DNA of 64,000 nucleotides from DASYPQ01 sp036006425 (GTDB lineage Bacteria; Planctomycetota; UBA1135; GCA-002686595), in assembly GCA_036006425.1 (NCBI GenBank), contig DASYPQ010000022.1, forward strand, positions 310,001-374,000. Reading direction: 5' to 3'. Position 1 is the stretch's first letter. Every line of letters starts with the position of its first letter. Made by a program: the position numbers and the translations under genes. The notes beneath the pieces were generated by a model. That model saw only the letters and a program-made list of their open reading frames with translations. It did not search any database and was not told the origin of the DNA. This document shows positions 18,601 through 25,798 of the stretch, piece after piece.

Positions 18601-18770
18601 GCGGCGAGCCGGGCCGAGAGATCGAAGGCCCGATGGCGACGGTGATCCTCGGCGGACTGATCACGTCCGCCGCGCTGAACCTGCTCGTGCTGCCGACGTT
18701 GGCATTGCGGTTCGGACGCTTCGAGCGGCACGCGATCGAGGAAGAGGGAGTCGGATCCGTGCACGCATGA
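15651..18770 (+). CDS. Heavy-metal-efflux RND pump (CzcA/CusA family)
   Basis: A 1039-residue inner-membrane RND transporter with two large periplasmic loops and about 12 membrane helices. Helix 4 has GGLAIALGEVVDDAIIDVEN, the acidic proton-relay segment of the HME subfamily. The N-terminal segment KLDVFPDFAPPEVTVQTEAPG is also typical. The start is TTG. It would drive proton-coupled export of a metal cation; the metal is not fixed by sequence. Codon use shifts inside the gene: before about 17,300 leucine and valine codons end mostly in C, after about 17,750 TTG and GTG become common. The next gene overlaps its stop by ATGA. Confidence 0.92.
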   Translation: MLSALVRFSLRHRGVVVVLAAALLSFGAYVVAHAKLDVFPDFAPPEVTVQTEAPGLSAEQVELLVTRPVEAALNGAGRLDALRSQSIQGLSIVTAIFRSGTDVHLARQVLAEQLVEAAGQLPAGVQPPKLTPLTSATMDLLKIGLLSEKLTPMELRSFAQWTLRPRLLAVQGVANVSVFGGELRQLQIRLRSDRLRAFDFSIQEVADAAQAATGVRGAGFVDTGNQRIVIQSEGQFSTPAALAQIVLARRGDRNVLLSDVADVVEAPEPKFGEALIQGKPGVLLTMLSQYGANTMDTTRGVEAALAEMKPAIEAQGIVLLDRLHRPATFIENAISNLRSSLLLGAVLVAVVLFLFLYNLRTAAISLAAIPLSLVGAVVVLHFFGATLNTITLGGLAIALGEVVDDAIIDVENIFRRLRENRALAQPRPSFQVVFDASLEVRRTVVYAAFIVGFVFLPVLTMSGLQGRLFAPLGQAYLLAVFVSLLVALTVTPALALILLPKAAEKTSELPLLARARSGYRRVLGTFTGRPWLVIVPAILVCVAALALLPFFGGEWLPAFREGHFVLQASGAPGTSLEEMKRIGARISTDLLAIPAVATVSQQIGRAERGEDPWGPHRSEFHLELKDVPAKEQPRIESEIRGVMQSYPGLHTNVLTFLGDRIGETITGETASVVVGVYGDDLEVLDTKAREIVSALSSVKGAVDVQQGSMPGLPQMQVELEADRLARFGFRPVEVLDAVQTAFQGRVVATTFQENRVAEVVAILAPEERSDPEKIGDLLLKSPGGAAVPLREVAEIHPAQGHFVLLHDGGRRRQTVTCNVEGRDITSFVEEAKATIAREVQMPKGTYAAFSGAAEERQRGMRELWLHSGLAAVGVLLLLSMALRSGRNLALVLANLPFALVGGVIAAWLSGGSLSIGSLVGFVTLFGITTRNSLMMITHFEHLVTVEGCAWNLETALRGASERLAPIAMTALVTALGLLPLALGGGEPGREIEGPMATVILGGLITSAALNLLVLPTLALRFGRFERHAIEEEGVGSVHA

Positions 18771-19171
18771 AGCAAGAGAAGATGCTCGCCGCGCTTCGAG
18801 CACTGTTCGTGCCCGTGCTCCGAGAACGTGGGTTCAGAGGCTCACTCCCCCATTTCCGCCGGATCGGTCCGACGGGGATCGATCTCCTGACCGTGCAGTT
18901 CGACCGGCGCGGCGGAGGCTTCATCGTCGAGGTCGCTCGATGCGGGCCGGACGGTCACGCGACCTACTGGGGGAAGCAAGTCCCTCCTTCGCGCGTCTGC
19001 GCCCACGATATTCATCCCGGCGAGCGCCATCGACTTGGGGCCAGTGGCCCCGGTGTGGACGGTCGCTGGTTTCGATTTGACGACGGAAGTTCGATCGATA
19101 ACGTCGCTCACGAAGCCGTGGACATCCTGCAAGAGGCCGATGCGTGGTGGAGTGAGCGCGCAGGGCGCTGA
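18767..19171 (+). CDS. DUF4304-like protein
   Basis: A 134-residue soluble protein. The beginning (LRALFVPVLRERGFRGSLPHFRRI) and the following VQFDRRGGGFIVEVARCG fit the DUF4304 pattern of a long helix and then beta strands. The function is unknown. The ATG overlaps the stop of the efflux pump, which would couple their translation, but the domain has no known link to metal efflux. Base composition is less extreme than in the pump, suggesting a later arrival. Confidence 0.65.
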   Translation: MKQEKMLAALRALFVPVLRERGFRGSLPHFRRIGPTGIDLLTVQFDRRGGGFIVEVARCGPDGHATYWGKQVPPSRVCAHDIHPGERHRLGASGPGVDGRWFRFDDGSSIDNVAHEAVDILQEADAWWSERAGR

Positions 19172-19239
19172 GCTGGCGTCTTGAAGCTCCGCACCGACCA
19201 TCGCCGTCCCGTTCGACTCCGCTTTCTGAAAGCCGACCC

Positions 19240-19642
19240 GTGACCACCGCCCCCGCCATCTTCCGCATCGTTCTCCAAGTCACCGACATCGAGAAGGCGA
19301 CGCGCTTCTACGCGAAGCTCCTCGGCTCGAAGGGCCGACGCATCCACGGCGCTCGCCACTACTTCGACTGCGGCGGCGTCATCCTCGCGCTCCTCAATCC
19401 TGCGGACGGTACGACGAAGGCTCGCGCCGCGCCGGACTACGTCTACTTCTCCGTGAAGAACCTCAAGCCGCTCCACACGCGCGCCAAGAAGCTCGGCTGC
19501 CTCTCCAAGAGCCGGGTCCACGGCGAGAAGGGCGGCGACATTGTCGTCCGTCCGTGGGGCGAACGCTCATTGCTACGCGCGCGATCCGTTCGGCAATCCA
19601 CTCTGCTTCGTCGACTCGAAGACGCTCTTCACCGGCCGCTGA
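19240..19642 (+). pseudogene. VOC/glyoxalase-like gene with a frameshift
   Basis: The GTG-started frame encodes a vicinal oxygen chelate domain: RIVLQVTDIEKATRFYAKLL, then YFDCGGVILALLNP and DYVYFSVKNL. After GERS at 19569 the expected end of the fold is found in the next frame: CYARDPFGNPLCFVDS, then KTLFTGR and a TGA at 19640-19642. One surplus base near 19570 (or two missing) explains this. It is either a real disruption or a sequencing error. The long frame that continues without the shift runs on into the next gene by chance. Substrate unknown. Confidence 0.75.
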
Positions 19643-19709
19643 TCCGCCGGAGTGCTCGGCCTACCGACGAGTATCCTACCCGACGTCGTTACCGTCTCGG
19701 GTCGACGGG

Positions 19710-19715
19710 TACTGT
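19710..19715 (+). promoter_or_regulatory. Putative -10 hexamer TACTGT, 7 bases before the start at 19723
   Basis: TACTGT is followed by GATTCGG and the ATG, with no ribosome binding site. It supports the internal ATG as the true start of this gene. Confidence 0.4.
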
Positions 19716-19722
19716 GATTCGG

Positions 19723-20613
19723 ATGGCGAAGTCGGATGAAGGTCCGCGGAACCGAGGTCGAGCGGCCGCCGCCGCCGCCATCCTGATTCTGCTCGTCGGC
19801 GTGGTCGCCTTGCTCTTCTGGTTGAAATCCACAGAACGCATCTCCGAGACCACGACGGAGGGGTCGAAGTTGCCGTCCACCGTCCCACCGCCGGCCGATG
19901 TCGCCCGCGGGGATCGCACGCCAGCGACAATGCCTGCGTCGGGAGCAGTCGGATCAGACGCTGCTCTCCCTGCAACGAAGGACGCGCCGCCGAGTGATTC
20001 GAGTCGGCTGGCGGTGGAACGACTGCAAGCGGCGATCGAGTCCTCGCTCTCGGGTGTGCTCGACGTCGAAGCTCTCCTTGACTCGACCCTCTCTCTGACC
20101 AACCTGCCGATGCAATCGGGCCCGCCGGCGGCTGACGACAAGGGCACTCAACAGTTCCAGCTCGTGAATCCCCCACCCGGAGTCGAACAGGCACAGGTCT
20201 GGATCGGACCGGCGAGCGAGCCGAATGGGGTCAGAGCACTGTCACTCCGGGTCACGCTTCAGCGTCAGGTCCGACCGTACGCTGTCGCCGGAGCGACGAG
20301 ATTCGGTCCGGAGATCGACCTGACGCTCATCACCGACAATTCGGGCGCGTTCCTGGAGCATCGGATTCTCACTCATCTCGGAGCCGCTTCGAGCGGCAAT
20401 GGTGGCCTGGCATCCGATGTCGTCGAAGGAGTCGCCTGCGTTTTCGATGCCACGGGCGCGGGGAAGAACAGCATGAAATTCTTGGGCACGAGAAACGGAA
20501 AGCCGGGACAGTGGGACGGGCCGATGGCGCTGTCCGGTGCCGATCCGACGGACAAGTGGAGTGAGCTAGGCAAGAACCTCTCGACCCGCCTCGAGGAGTC
20601 CAAGAAACAATGA
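19723..20613 (+). CDS. Membrane-anchored protein of unknown function
   Basis: A 296-residue protein: short basic cytoplasmic start, one membrane segment (about 15-33, AAAAAAILILLVGVVALLFW), a Pro/Ser/Thr-rich linker (about 35-90), and a soluble outer domain (about 95-290). The outer domain has no recognised motif; it has mixed strands and ends with KWSELGKNLSTRLEES. The ATG at 19723 is preferred over the longer frame, which passes through the broken VOC gene. G+C at third positions looks lower than in neighbours, as in the two genes before it. Confidence 0.6.
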   Translation: MAKSDEGPRNRGRAAAAAAILILLVGVVALLFWLKSTERISETTTEGSKLPSTVPPPADVARGDRTPATMPASGAVGSDAALPATKDAPPSDSSRLAVERLQAAIESSLSGVLDVEALLDSTLSLTNLPMQSGPPAADDKGTQQFQLVNPPPGVEQAQVWIGPASEPNGVRALSLRVTLQRQVRPYAVAGATRFGPEIDLTLITDNSGAFLEHRILTHLGAASSGNGGLASDVVEGVACVFDATGAGKNSMKFLGTRNGKPGQWDGPMALSGADPTDKWSELGKNLSTRLEESKKQ

Positions 20614-20655
20614 GCCTCGCGGTGGCCCACGCATCCGAGCGGGCCGCGCGCGTCC

Positions 20656-21453
20656 TCAACTCGCGGATCTGCGCCCCGTCGATTTCGCCACCGCGTTCTT
20701 CCGCCGGCCGCGCTTCGTGTGCAGCTCGATTCCGAGGTCCTTCGGCGTCACTTGGCTTCCGAGCGCGCGCAGCACGAGGTGCCACGCGCGGGCGTCGCGG
20801 TCTTCCAGCGGGGCGCGCGCGGTGAAACGCTCGATCATCGCGAGGATGTCTTTCTTGGCCGACGGCGTCCGCGCGATCCGCTCGCCGAACAGCTGACTCA
20901 TCGCGGCGCCCAGGAACTTCCGGCCTTCGCCCGACAGCGATCGCCGGTTGCGCTCCCGCTTCTTGAAGCCCGGCTCGACGAACAAGTCCGACAGCACGAT
21001 GCTCACCGCGATCGCCAGATTCAGCGACGTGTGCTCCGCCGTCGTCGCGATGTGCACGAGCTCGGCGCACTGCGCGGCTTCCTCCTTCACGAACCCCGTC
21101 ACCTCGTTCCCGAACACCAGCGCGATCTTCTCGCTCGCATCGTTCGCGCGCTCGACCAGCGTCTCCTTCGCCGCGCGCCAGTCGACCCGCAGCCGCCGAT
21201 CGCGCGATCGCGCGCTGAAGCCGATCGAGTGCGTCGCTTCGGCGAGCGCTTCCGCGAGCGTCGCGACGATCGTGCAGCGCTCGCGCGGCTTCTCCACGCC
21301 GTGCGACATCTGCTCGAAGTCGGGATGCAGGAGCAGCGACGGGCGCTCCGGCGCCACCAGGAACACCTCGCACGGGCCGAAGTTGGCGGCCGCGCGCAGG
21401 ATCATGCCGACGTTGCGCGGCCCCGACGGCCGCACCAGGACGACCCGCTTCAT
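20656..21453 (-). CDS. TrmJ/SpoU-family RNA 2'-O-methyltransferase
   Basis: A 265-residue SPOUT enzyme. The first motif VLVRPSGPRNVGMILRAAANFG, motif 2 ALVFGNEVTGF and motif 3 HTSLNLAIAVSIVLSDLF form the trefoil-knot SAM site and match the TrmJ branch, which methylates position 32 of tRNAs. The C-terminal extension is basic. The start is ATG, ten bases after the stop of the PLP enzyme, so the two are probably co-transcribed. Whether its target is tRNA 32 or another RNA is inferred from the family. Confidence 0.85.
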   Translation of the reverse strand: MKRVVLVRPSGPRNVGMILRAAANFGPCEVFLVAPERPSLLLHPDFEQMSHGVEKPRERCTIVATLAEALAEATHSIGFSARSRDRRLRVDWRAAKETLVERANDASEKIALVFGNEVTGFVKEEAAQCAELVHIATTAEHTSLNLAIAVSIVLSDLFVEPGFKKRERNRRSLSGEGRKFLGAAMSQLFGERIARTPSAKKDILAMIERFTARAPLEDRDARAWHLVLRALGSQVTPKDLGIELHTKRGRRKNAVAKSTGRRSAS

Positions 21454-21463
21454 CGACGGATCG

Positions 21464-22507
21464 TCATCGCGCGGCCGGCGAACTCTTCTCGCGTTCCACT
21501 TCCACCCGCACCGACTCGAGCTGCGCCGGATCGGGGTTGCCTCCGGACACGACGCAGACGACGCGCAGCGGCTTGCTCGCGCTCCGGCCTTCGAGGATCC
21601 GCGGCGGGAGCAGACCGGCGAGCACGAGGCCGACCGCGGCGGCTCCGGCGGGCTCGGCGACTTCGCCTTGCGCCACGAGACGCTTCTGGCCCGCGAACGC
21701 CGCTTCGTCCTCGAAGAGGACGACCTCGTCGACCGCCGCGCGCGCGATGTCGATGTTGATCTGGCCGGAGTACAGCGGCGTCAGCCCCTGCACCTTGCTC
21801 TCGATCTTCTCGAGCATCGCCGGCTTCCCCGCGGCGAGCCCGCGCGTCAGCGATGGAGCGCCCTTCGGCTCGGCCCCGACGATGAACACGCGATCGCCGA
21901 GCGCTTGCCGGAGGGCGAGCGACGTCCCGCTGACGAGTCCCCCGCCGCCGACCGGCACGACGACCACGTCGACTTCCGGCCATTGCTCCGCGATCTCGAG
22001 CCCGACCGTCCCAGCCCCCTGAATCGTCCGCTCGGCGTCGTACGGATGCACGAGCGTCATCCCGGCCTCGACGCGCTTCGCACACTCGACGTCCGCGAGC
22101 TCGCGCGTCGGCGCGAGCACGACCTCCGCTCCGAACTCGCGACACGCCGCGATCTTGTTCGGGTACGCGTTCGCGGGCATCACGATCGTCGCCGGCACGC
22201 CCGCGCGCCGCGCCGCCCACGCGAGCGCCTTCCCGTGATTCCCGGAGCTCGCGGTGACGATCCCAGCACGCCGCTCGGCGGGAGAGAGCTGCGACACCTG
22301 GTTCCACGCGCCGCGCGCCTTGAACGATCCCGTCTCCTGCCTGCACTCGAGCTTCGCGCGCAGCTCGATCCGCGCATCGTCGCGCGCACGCCGTTCGATC
22401 GGCACGAGCGGCGTCTTCTTCACGACGCCCGCAAGACGCGCCGCCGCCTCGTCGATGCGGATGTGGGCGAACCGCCGCCAGGCGCCGTTCTCGCGCGGAA
22501 CTTCCAT
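21464..22507 (-). CDS. Threonine dehydratase / serine racemase-like PLP enzyme
   Basis: A 347-residue fold-type II PLP enzyme. Lys63 in GSFKARGAW is the PLP-binding lysine. SSGNHGKALAWAA is the substrate loop, GGGGLVSG binds the phosphate and VVSGGNPD ends the fold. It lacks the C-terminal ACT regulatory domain of biosynthetic IlvA, so it resembles catabolic threonine/serine dehydratases or serine racemases. It probably deaminates threonine or serine in the cytosol. A TACAAT hexamer ends eleven bases before the ATG. Confidence 0.85.
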   Translation of the reverse strand: MEVPRENGAWRRFAHIRIDEAAARLAGVVKKTPLVPIERRARDDARIELRAKLECRQETGSFKARGAWNQVSQLSPAERRAGIVTASSGNHGKALAWAARRAGVPATIVMPANAYPNKIAACREFGAEVVLAPTRELADVECAKRVEAGMTLVHPYDAERTIQGAGTVGLEIAEQWPEVDVVVVPVGGGGLVSGTSLALRQALGDRVFIVGAEPKGAPSLTRGLAAGKPAMLEKIESKVQGLTPLYSGQINIDIARAAVDEVVLFEDEAAFAGQKRLVAQGEVAEPAGAAAVGLVLAGLLPPRILEGRSASKPLRVVCVVSGGNPDPAQLESVRVEVEREKSSPAAR

Positions 22508-22518
22508 GGACGCCGCGA

Positions 22519-22524
22519 ATTGTA
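22519..22524 (-). promoter_or_regulatory. Putative -10 hexamer TACAAT before the PLP enzyme
   Basis: Minus-strand TACAAT, eleven bases before the ATG at 22507 and identical to the hexamer before the NfeD gene. It shares the 26-base gap with the divergent SGNH gene. Confidence 0.45.
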
Positions 22525-22529
22525 GCGCC

Positions 22530-22535
22530 TAGCAT
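22530..22535 (+). promoter_or_regulatory. Putative -10 hexamer TAGCAT overlapping the first ATG of the SGNH gene
   Basis: TAGCAT covers the A and T of the ATG at 22534. If it is the -10 element, the transcript cannot contain that ATG, and translation would begin at the ATG at 22549, thirteen bases downstream. Confidence 0.3.
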
Positions 22536-22548
22536 GGCTCGGAATCGG

Positions 22549-23829
22549 ATGACCGTCTCCCTCCGCACGAAGCGCCTGCTCCTCGGGCTCGTGGTCGTCC
22601 CGCTCGTGACCGCCGCCGGCCTCGAAATCGGTGCGCGCCTGCTCGACCGTTTCCGCGGCAGGGTGTGGAACTCGGAGGAGGGGCGCGCCGCGATCGACGA
22701 CGTCTGCCGGAAGCTCACGCAGTCCTGGGTCGCCCCGAAGGGCACGGACCCGCACGCCAACGTGGATGTCGAGTCGGATCCCGTCATCGTCCAGCCCTAC
22801 ACGGGCTGGGAGCATCCGCGCACACAAGAGATGATCGCTGCCGCGACGTCGTACTACAACACCAAGCAAGCCGAGCGGACGTACGACATCGTGATCCTCG
22901 GCGGCTCCGTCGCGCAGATGTTCGGCGACCTCGGCTGGAAGCCCCTGGTCGAGACCCTGATGCTCGATCCGCGCTTCCACGACCGCCCGATCCACATCCA
23001 CAACTACGCGCTCGCGGGATACAAGGAACCGCAGCAGGTGATGATGCTCGCGTACCTGTTCGCGATGGGCCACAAGCCCGACGCGGTGATCAACATCGAC
23101 GGGTTCAACGAGGCGGCGCTCAGCTGGAACAACGCGAAGCTCGGGACAAATCCGTTGTACCCCCACGTGCCGCACTGGGCCGAGACCGGGAACACGCTGC
23201 GCTCCGACAGCAGCATGATCGAGTACTTGTACGCGGTGCGCTCGACCCAGATGCGCGCGCGGAACTTCGGCGTGTGGTTCCTCGATTCGGGCCTGTGGAG
23301 GAGCTGTTTCCTCTACCACGCCGGCTCGATCGCGCTCGACAGGATGAGGAGGAAGTACGTCGCGGCCTACGGCGCGCTGATGGACCGGATCATGAACGGC
23401 CCGAAGGGCCCGGGGCTCAAGGGACCCGAGTTCAAGTCGAACGACATGGCGCTCGGGCACACGGTCGTGCTGGCGTGGATGGAGACGTCGACGAGCATCC
23501 TCGGGATGTGCAAGCAGCGCGGGATCCCCTATCTCCACGTGCTGCAGCCGACCCTGCACGACAAGGGGTCGAAGGTGCTGACGCCGAAGGAGATCGAGAA
23601 CTCGACGATGGATCCGACGTGGCTCGCGGGCGTGGAGAAGCTCTACCCGATCTTCCGCGAGATGGGGAAGAGGCTCGCCGAGCGCGGCGAGAACTTCTTC
23701 GACGCGTCGCAGGTGTTCAAGGACCACCCGGAGGACGTCTACTACGACGTCTGCCACTTCGCCGAGCACGGCAACGCGATCCTCGGCGAGGCGATCGGCA
23801 AGGAGCTCGCGCGGATCGACACGCGCTGA
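22549..23829 (+). CDS. Membrane-anchored SGNH/GDSL-hydrolase-like protein
   Basis: A 426-residue protein (431 from the earlier ATG at 22534). One N-terminal membrane segment (LLLGLVVVPLVTAAGLE) is followed by an SGNH-like domain. VILGGSVAQM gives the block I position, where Ser follows GG. NIDGFNEAA resembles the block III Asn region, and DVCHFAEHGNAIL supplies the C-terminal Asp and His. SGNH proteins esterify or de-esterify glycans and lipids, and similar anchored forms occur in exopolysaccharide loci. The substrate is unknown. The start choice rests on the overlap of the first ATG with a putative -10 hexamer. Confidence 0.65.
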   Translation: MTVSLRTKRLLLGLVVVPLVTAAGLEIGARLLDRFRGRVWNSEEGRAAIDDVCRKLTQSWVAPKGTDPHANVDVESDPVIVQPYTGWEHPRTQEMIAAATSYYNTKQAERTYDIVILGGSVAQMFGDLGWKPLVETLMLDPRFHDRPIHIHNYALAGYKEPQQVMMLAYLFAMGHKPDAVINIDGFNEAALSWNNAKLGTNPLYPHVPHWAETGNTLRSDSSMIEYLYAVRSTQMRARNFGVWFLDSGLWRSCFLYHAGSIALDRMRRKYVAAYGALMDRIMNGPKGPGLKGPEFKSNDMALGHTVVLAWMETSTSILGMCKQRGIPYLHVLQPTLHDKGSKVLTPKEIENSTMDPTWLAGVEKLYPIFREMGKRLAERGENFFDASQVFKDHPEDVYYDVCHFAEHGNAILGEAIGKELARIDTR

Positions 23830-23833
23830 CGAC

Positions 23834-25750
23834 CTATTTCGGCGCGGGTGGCGCCATCCGGACGAGCAGCCCCCACGGATTGCCGCGCGCCGCCGCCGAC
23901 CTGAGATCGATCGGCGCGGTCGGCTGCCAGTCGCGGTAGACGATCTCGACGCTGCGGGGGCGATGCGTGGACCGGACCGTGACCGCTCCGTTCTTGTCGG
24001 TCGTTCCGGCGTCGCGACCGTCGAGGCGCACGACGGCTCCGGCGATGCCCTTGCCCCTGGCGTTGCCGACGACGTGGTAGGTGTCCTCCCAGCCCGGTGT
24101 CAGTGCGACATCGGCGATCCGCCAGGAGCGGCCGTCGCGCGTCTCCAGAAGCGAGAATGCCTTTTCGTCGCCGGCGGCGTGAACGTAGCCGATCATGTCG
24201 ATCCGCCAGCGGAATCCGCGCTCCAGCGGGAAGCGGTCGAGGACGAGCGTCTCGCCGTCGATCTTCCGGGTGAACGATGCGCCGTTCGCGACGTCCACGC
24301 GAGCGACGGCGCCGGAGAGCGCCGCACCGTTGTCCGAGTCGTGCACGCGGAACGCGAACTGTGCGAGCGCGAGGTCGTCGCGGACGAGGAAGCGCGTTTC
24401 GGACGGCGGCGAGACGACGGCGGTCTGCGGATCCCAGTGGAACCAGCTCGGGTCGGTCAGGTTCATCTGGAACTTCCCGGCGGGCAAGCCGGCGAACCGG
24501 ACGACGCCGACCTTGCGTCCGTCCGTCTCCTCCCACTGCACCTTGAGCTTGGTCCGCGGATTCATGCCGCCCGTGCTGGTGGGGCCGTCGACGGCCCAGA
24601 GCTCGAGCTCGACAACGGAGTCGTAGCGTCCGGTTTCGCTCTCGAGGCGCGCGCGGACGTCGCCGGGGGAAGGCAGCCGCGCGAGGACGAAGTCCTGGGT
24701 CGCGATGTGCGTGGCGGGAAAGCGCACGTTCGCTTCCTCGAGCGCGTGCCGCAGCGATCGAACGACGAGCACGCCGGAGCCTTCGCGCAGGAAGTCGAAG
24801 CGGTAGTGGCCTTTCGCGTCCGTCCAACCCCAGCGCTGCGGAGCGGGGTCCGACGGATTGAGCCGCAGGGTGACCGTCGCCTCCGCGACCGGGTCTCCGG
24901 CGTCGTCGACGACGTGTCCCTCCAGGACGGCGCGCGCAGCCAGCCGGATCTCCACGAGCTCGGGCACGACGCCGCGAATCGCGGCGACCTTGCCGCTGCC
25001 GATCCAGAGGCCGTCGCGGCTCCTGAGGTCGACCGACTTCGCGCGCTCGTAGGGCTCGTCGACCGGAGCGAAGCGCACCCAGGGCGCGTCGCCGATCCAC
25101 GGGACGCGCAGCGGCTCGTCGCCGAGCTTCCCGTTCGAATCCGGACCCGCGAGCTGCAGCTCCGCGCGGAACTCCGTCGGCGGCGCCGCGTCGGGCGGCG
25201 TGAGCGCGAAGCGGAACGTCGGACCGCTGGCGACGGCGAGATCGATGTCCGGCGCGGTGTCCTCGCGCACGGCGTGCTCGCGCGCGATCTCCGGGAGCGA
25301 TCGCGGATGGACGGTGCCGTCGAGCGGCCGGATGCGCACCGTCCCGCTCGGCATCGGCGAAGCGGTCGCATAGCGCCCGACGTCGTCGGTGAATACGTCC
25401 TCCTGCTTCCCGCTCGCGTCCCGCAGACGCAAGAGATAGTGCGGCAGCGGCTCCCCCGTCGCCACGTCGGTCAGGAGACCTCGAACCCGCGCGGAATTCG
25501 CCGCCGGCGCCGCGATCGACGTTTCGTGTACTTCTTCGGCCGGCGGAGGCAGCTCCTCGCGCGGCGCTTCGTCGACCGGAGTCTCGGCGACGTCGAGCGG
25601 AGGTGGCGCGTCGGCCGACTCCTCCTCCGCGACCGGCGCCTCGTCCGGAGCGACCGGCTCGACGTGCATCACACGGTCCACCCGCAGCAGCACGACCACG
25701 AGGAGCGCGGCGAGGGCGAGGAAACCGAGGAGGAGGCGGGCGCTGCGGAT
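23834..25750 (-). CDS. Exported protein with carboxypeptidase-regulatory-like domains
   Basis: About 640 residues: one membrane segment (LLLGFLALAALLVVVLL), a Pro/Glu-rich linker, then several beta-sandwich units of the carboxypeptidase D regulatory type. Examples are VRGLLTDVATGEPLPHYLLRL, LEGHVVDDAGDPVAEATVTL and AGAVVRLDGRDAGTTDKNGAV. Such domains usually serve in adhesion or as rigid spacers outside the cell. The start is unresolved: the frame has no ATG, GTG or TTG between the divergent dus promoter and the membrane segment. An ATC at 25750 is used here only to mark the coding limit; an ATG at 25775 in another frame would need a frameshift. Confidence 0.6.
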   Translation of the reverse strand: MRSARLLLGFLALAALLVVVLLRVDRVMHVEPVAPDEAPVAEEESADAPPPLDVAETPVDEAPREELPPPAEEVHETSIAAPAANSARVRGLLTDVATGEPLPHYLLRLRDASGKQEDVFTDDVGRYATASPMPSGTVRIRPLDGTVHPRSLPEIAREHAVREDTAPDIDLAVASGPTFRFALTPPDAAPPTEFRAELQLAGPDSNGKLGDEPLRVPWIGDAPWVRFAPVDEPYERAKSVDLRSRDGLWIGSGKVAAIRGVVPELVEIRLAARAVLEGHVVDDAGDPVAEATVTLRLNPSDPAPQRWGWTDAKGHYRFDFLREGSGVLVVRSLRHALEEANVRFPATHIATQDFVLARLPSPGDVRARLESETGRYDSVVELELWAVDGPTSTGGMNPRTKLKVQWEETDGRKVGVVRFAGLPAGKFQMNLTDPSWFHWDPQTAVVSPPSETRFLVRDDLALAQFAFRVHDSDNGAALSGAVARVDVANGASFTRKIDGETLVLDRFPLERGFRWRIDMIGYVHAAGDEKAFSLLETRDGRSWRIADVALTPGWEDTYHVVGNARGKGIAGAVVRLDGRDAGTTDKNGAVTVRSTHRPRSVEIVYRDWQPTAPIDLRSAAARGNPWGLLVRMAPPAPK

Positions 25751-25785
25751 GGGATTGTTCCTCGGTGCTCTCCATCGTAGCGCCG

Positions 25786-25791
25786 TAGACT
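25786..25791 (+). promoter_or_regulatory. Putative -10 hexamer TAGACT, 7 bases before the dus start
   Basis: TAGACT ends seven bases before the GTG at 25799. GAGGGA lies in the gap but too close to the start to act as a normal ribosome binding site. Confidence 0.4.
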
Positions 25792-25798
25792 GAGGGAC

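Noticed and set aside
15534..18803. 1089-residue open frame antisense to the RND pump
   Set aside because: Arg/Glu/Asp-rich shadow frame without any domain; the plus strand encodes a full RND transporter.
19240..20613. Single VOC-membrane fusion protein
   Set aside because: The VOC domain continues in another frame and stops at 19642; the following protein has its own -10 hexamer and ATG at 19723, so the apparent fusion is caused by the frameshift.
25675..25775. ATG at 25775 as the start of a 677-residue protein
   Set aside because: That frame gives an Arg-rich sequence without domains; the carboxypeptidase-regulatory-like protein is in another frame.
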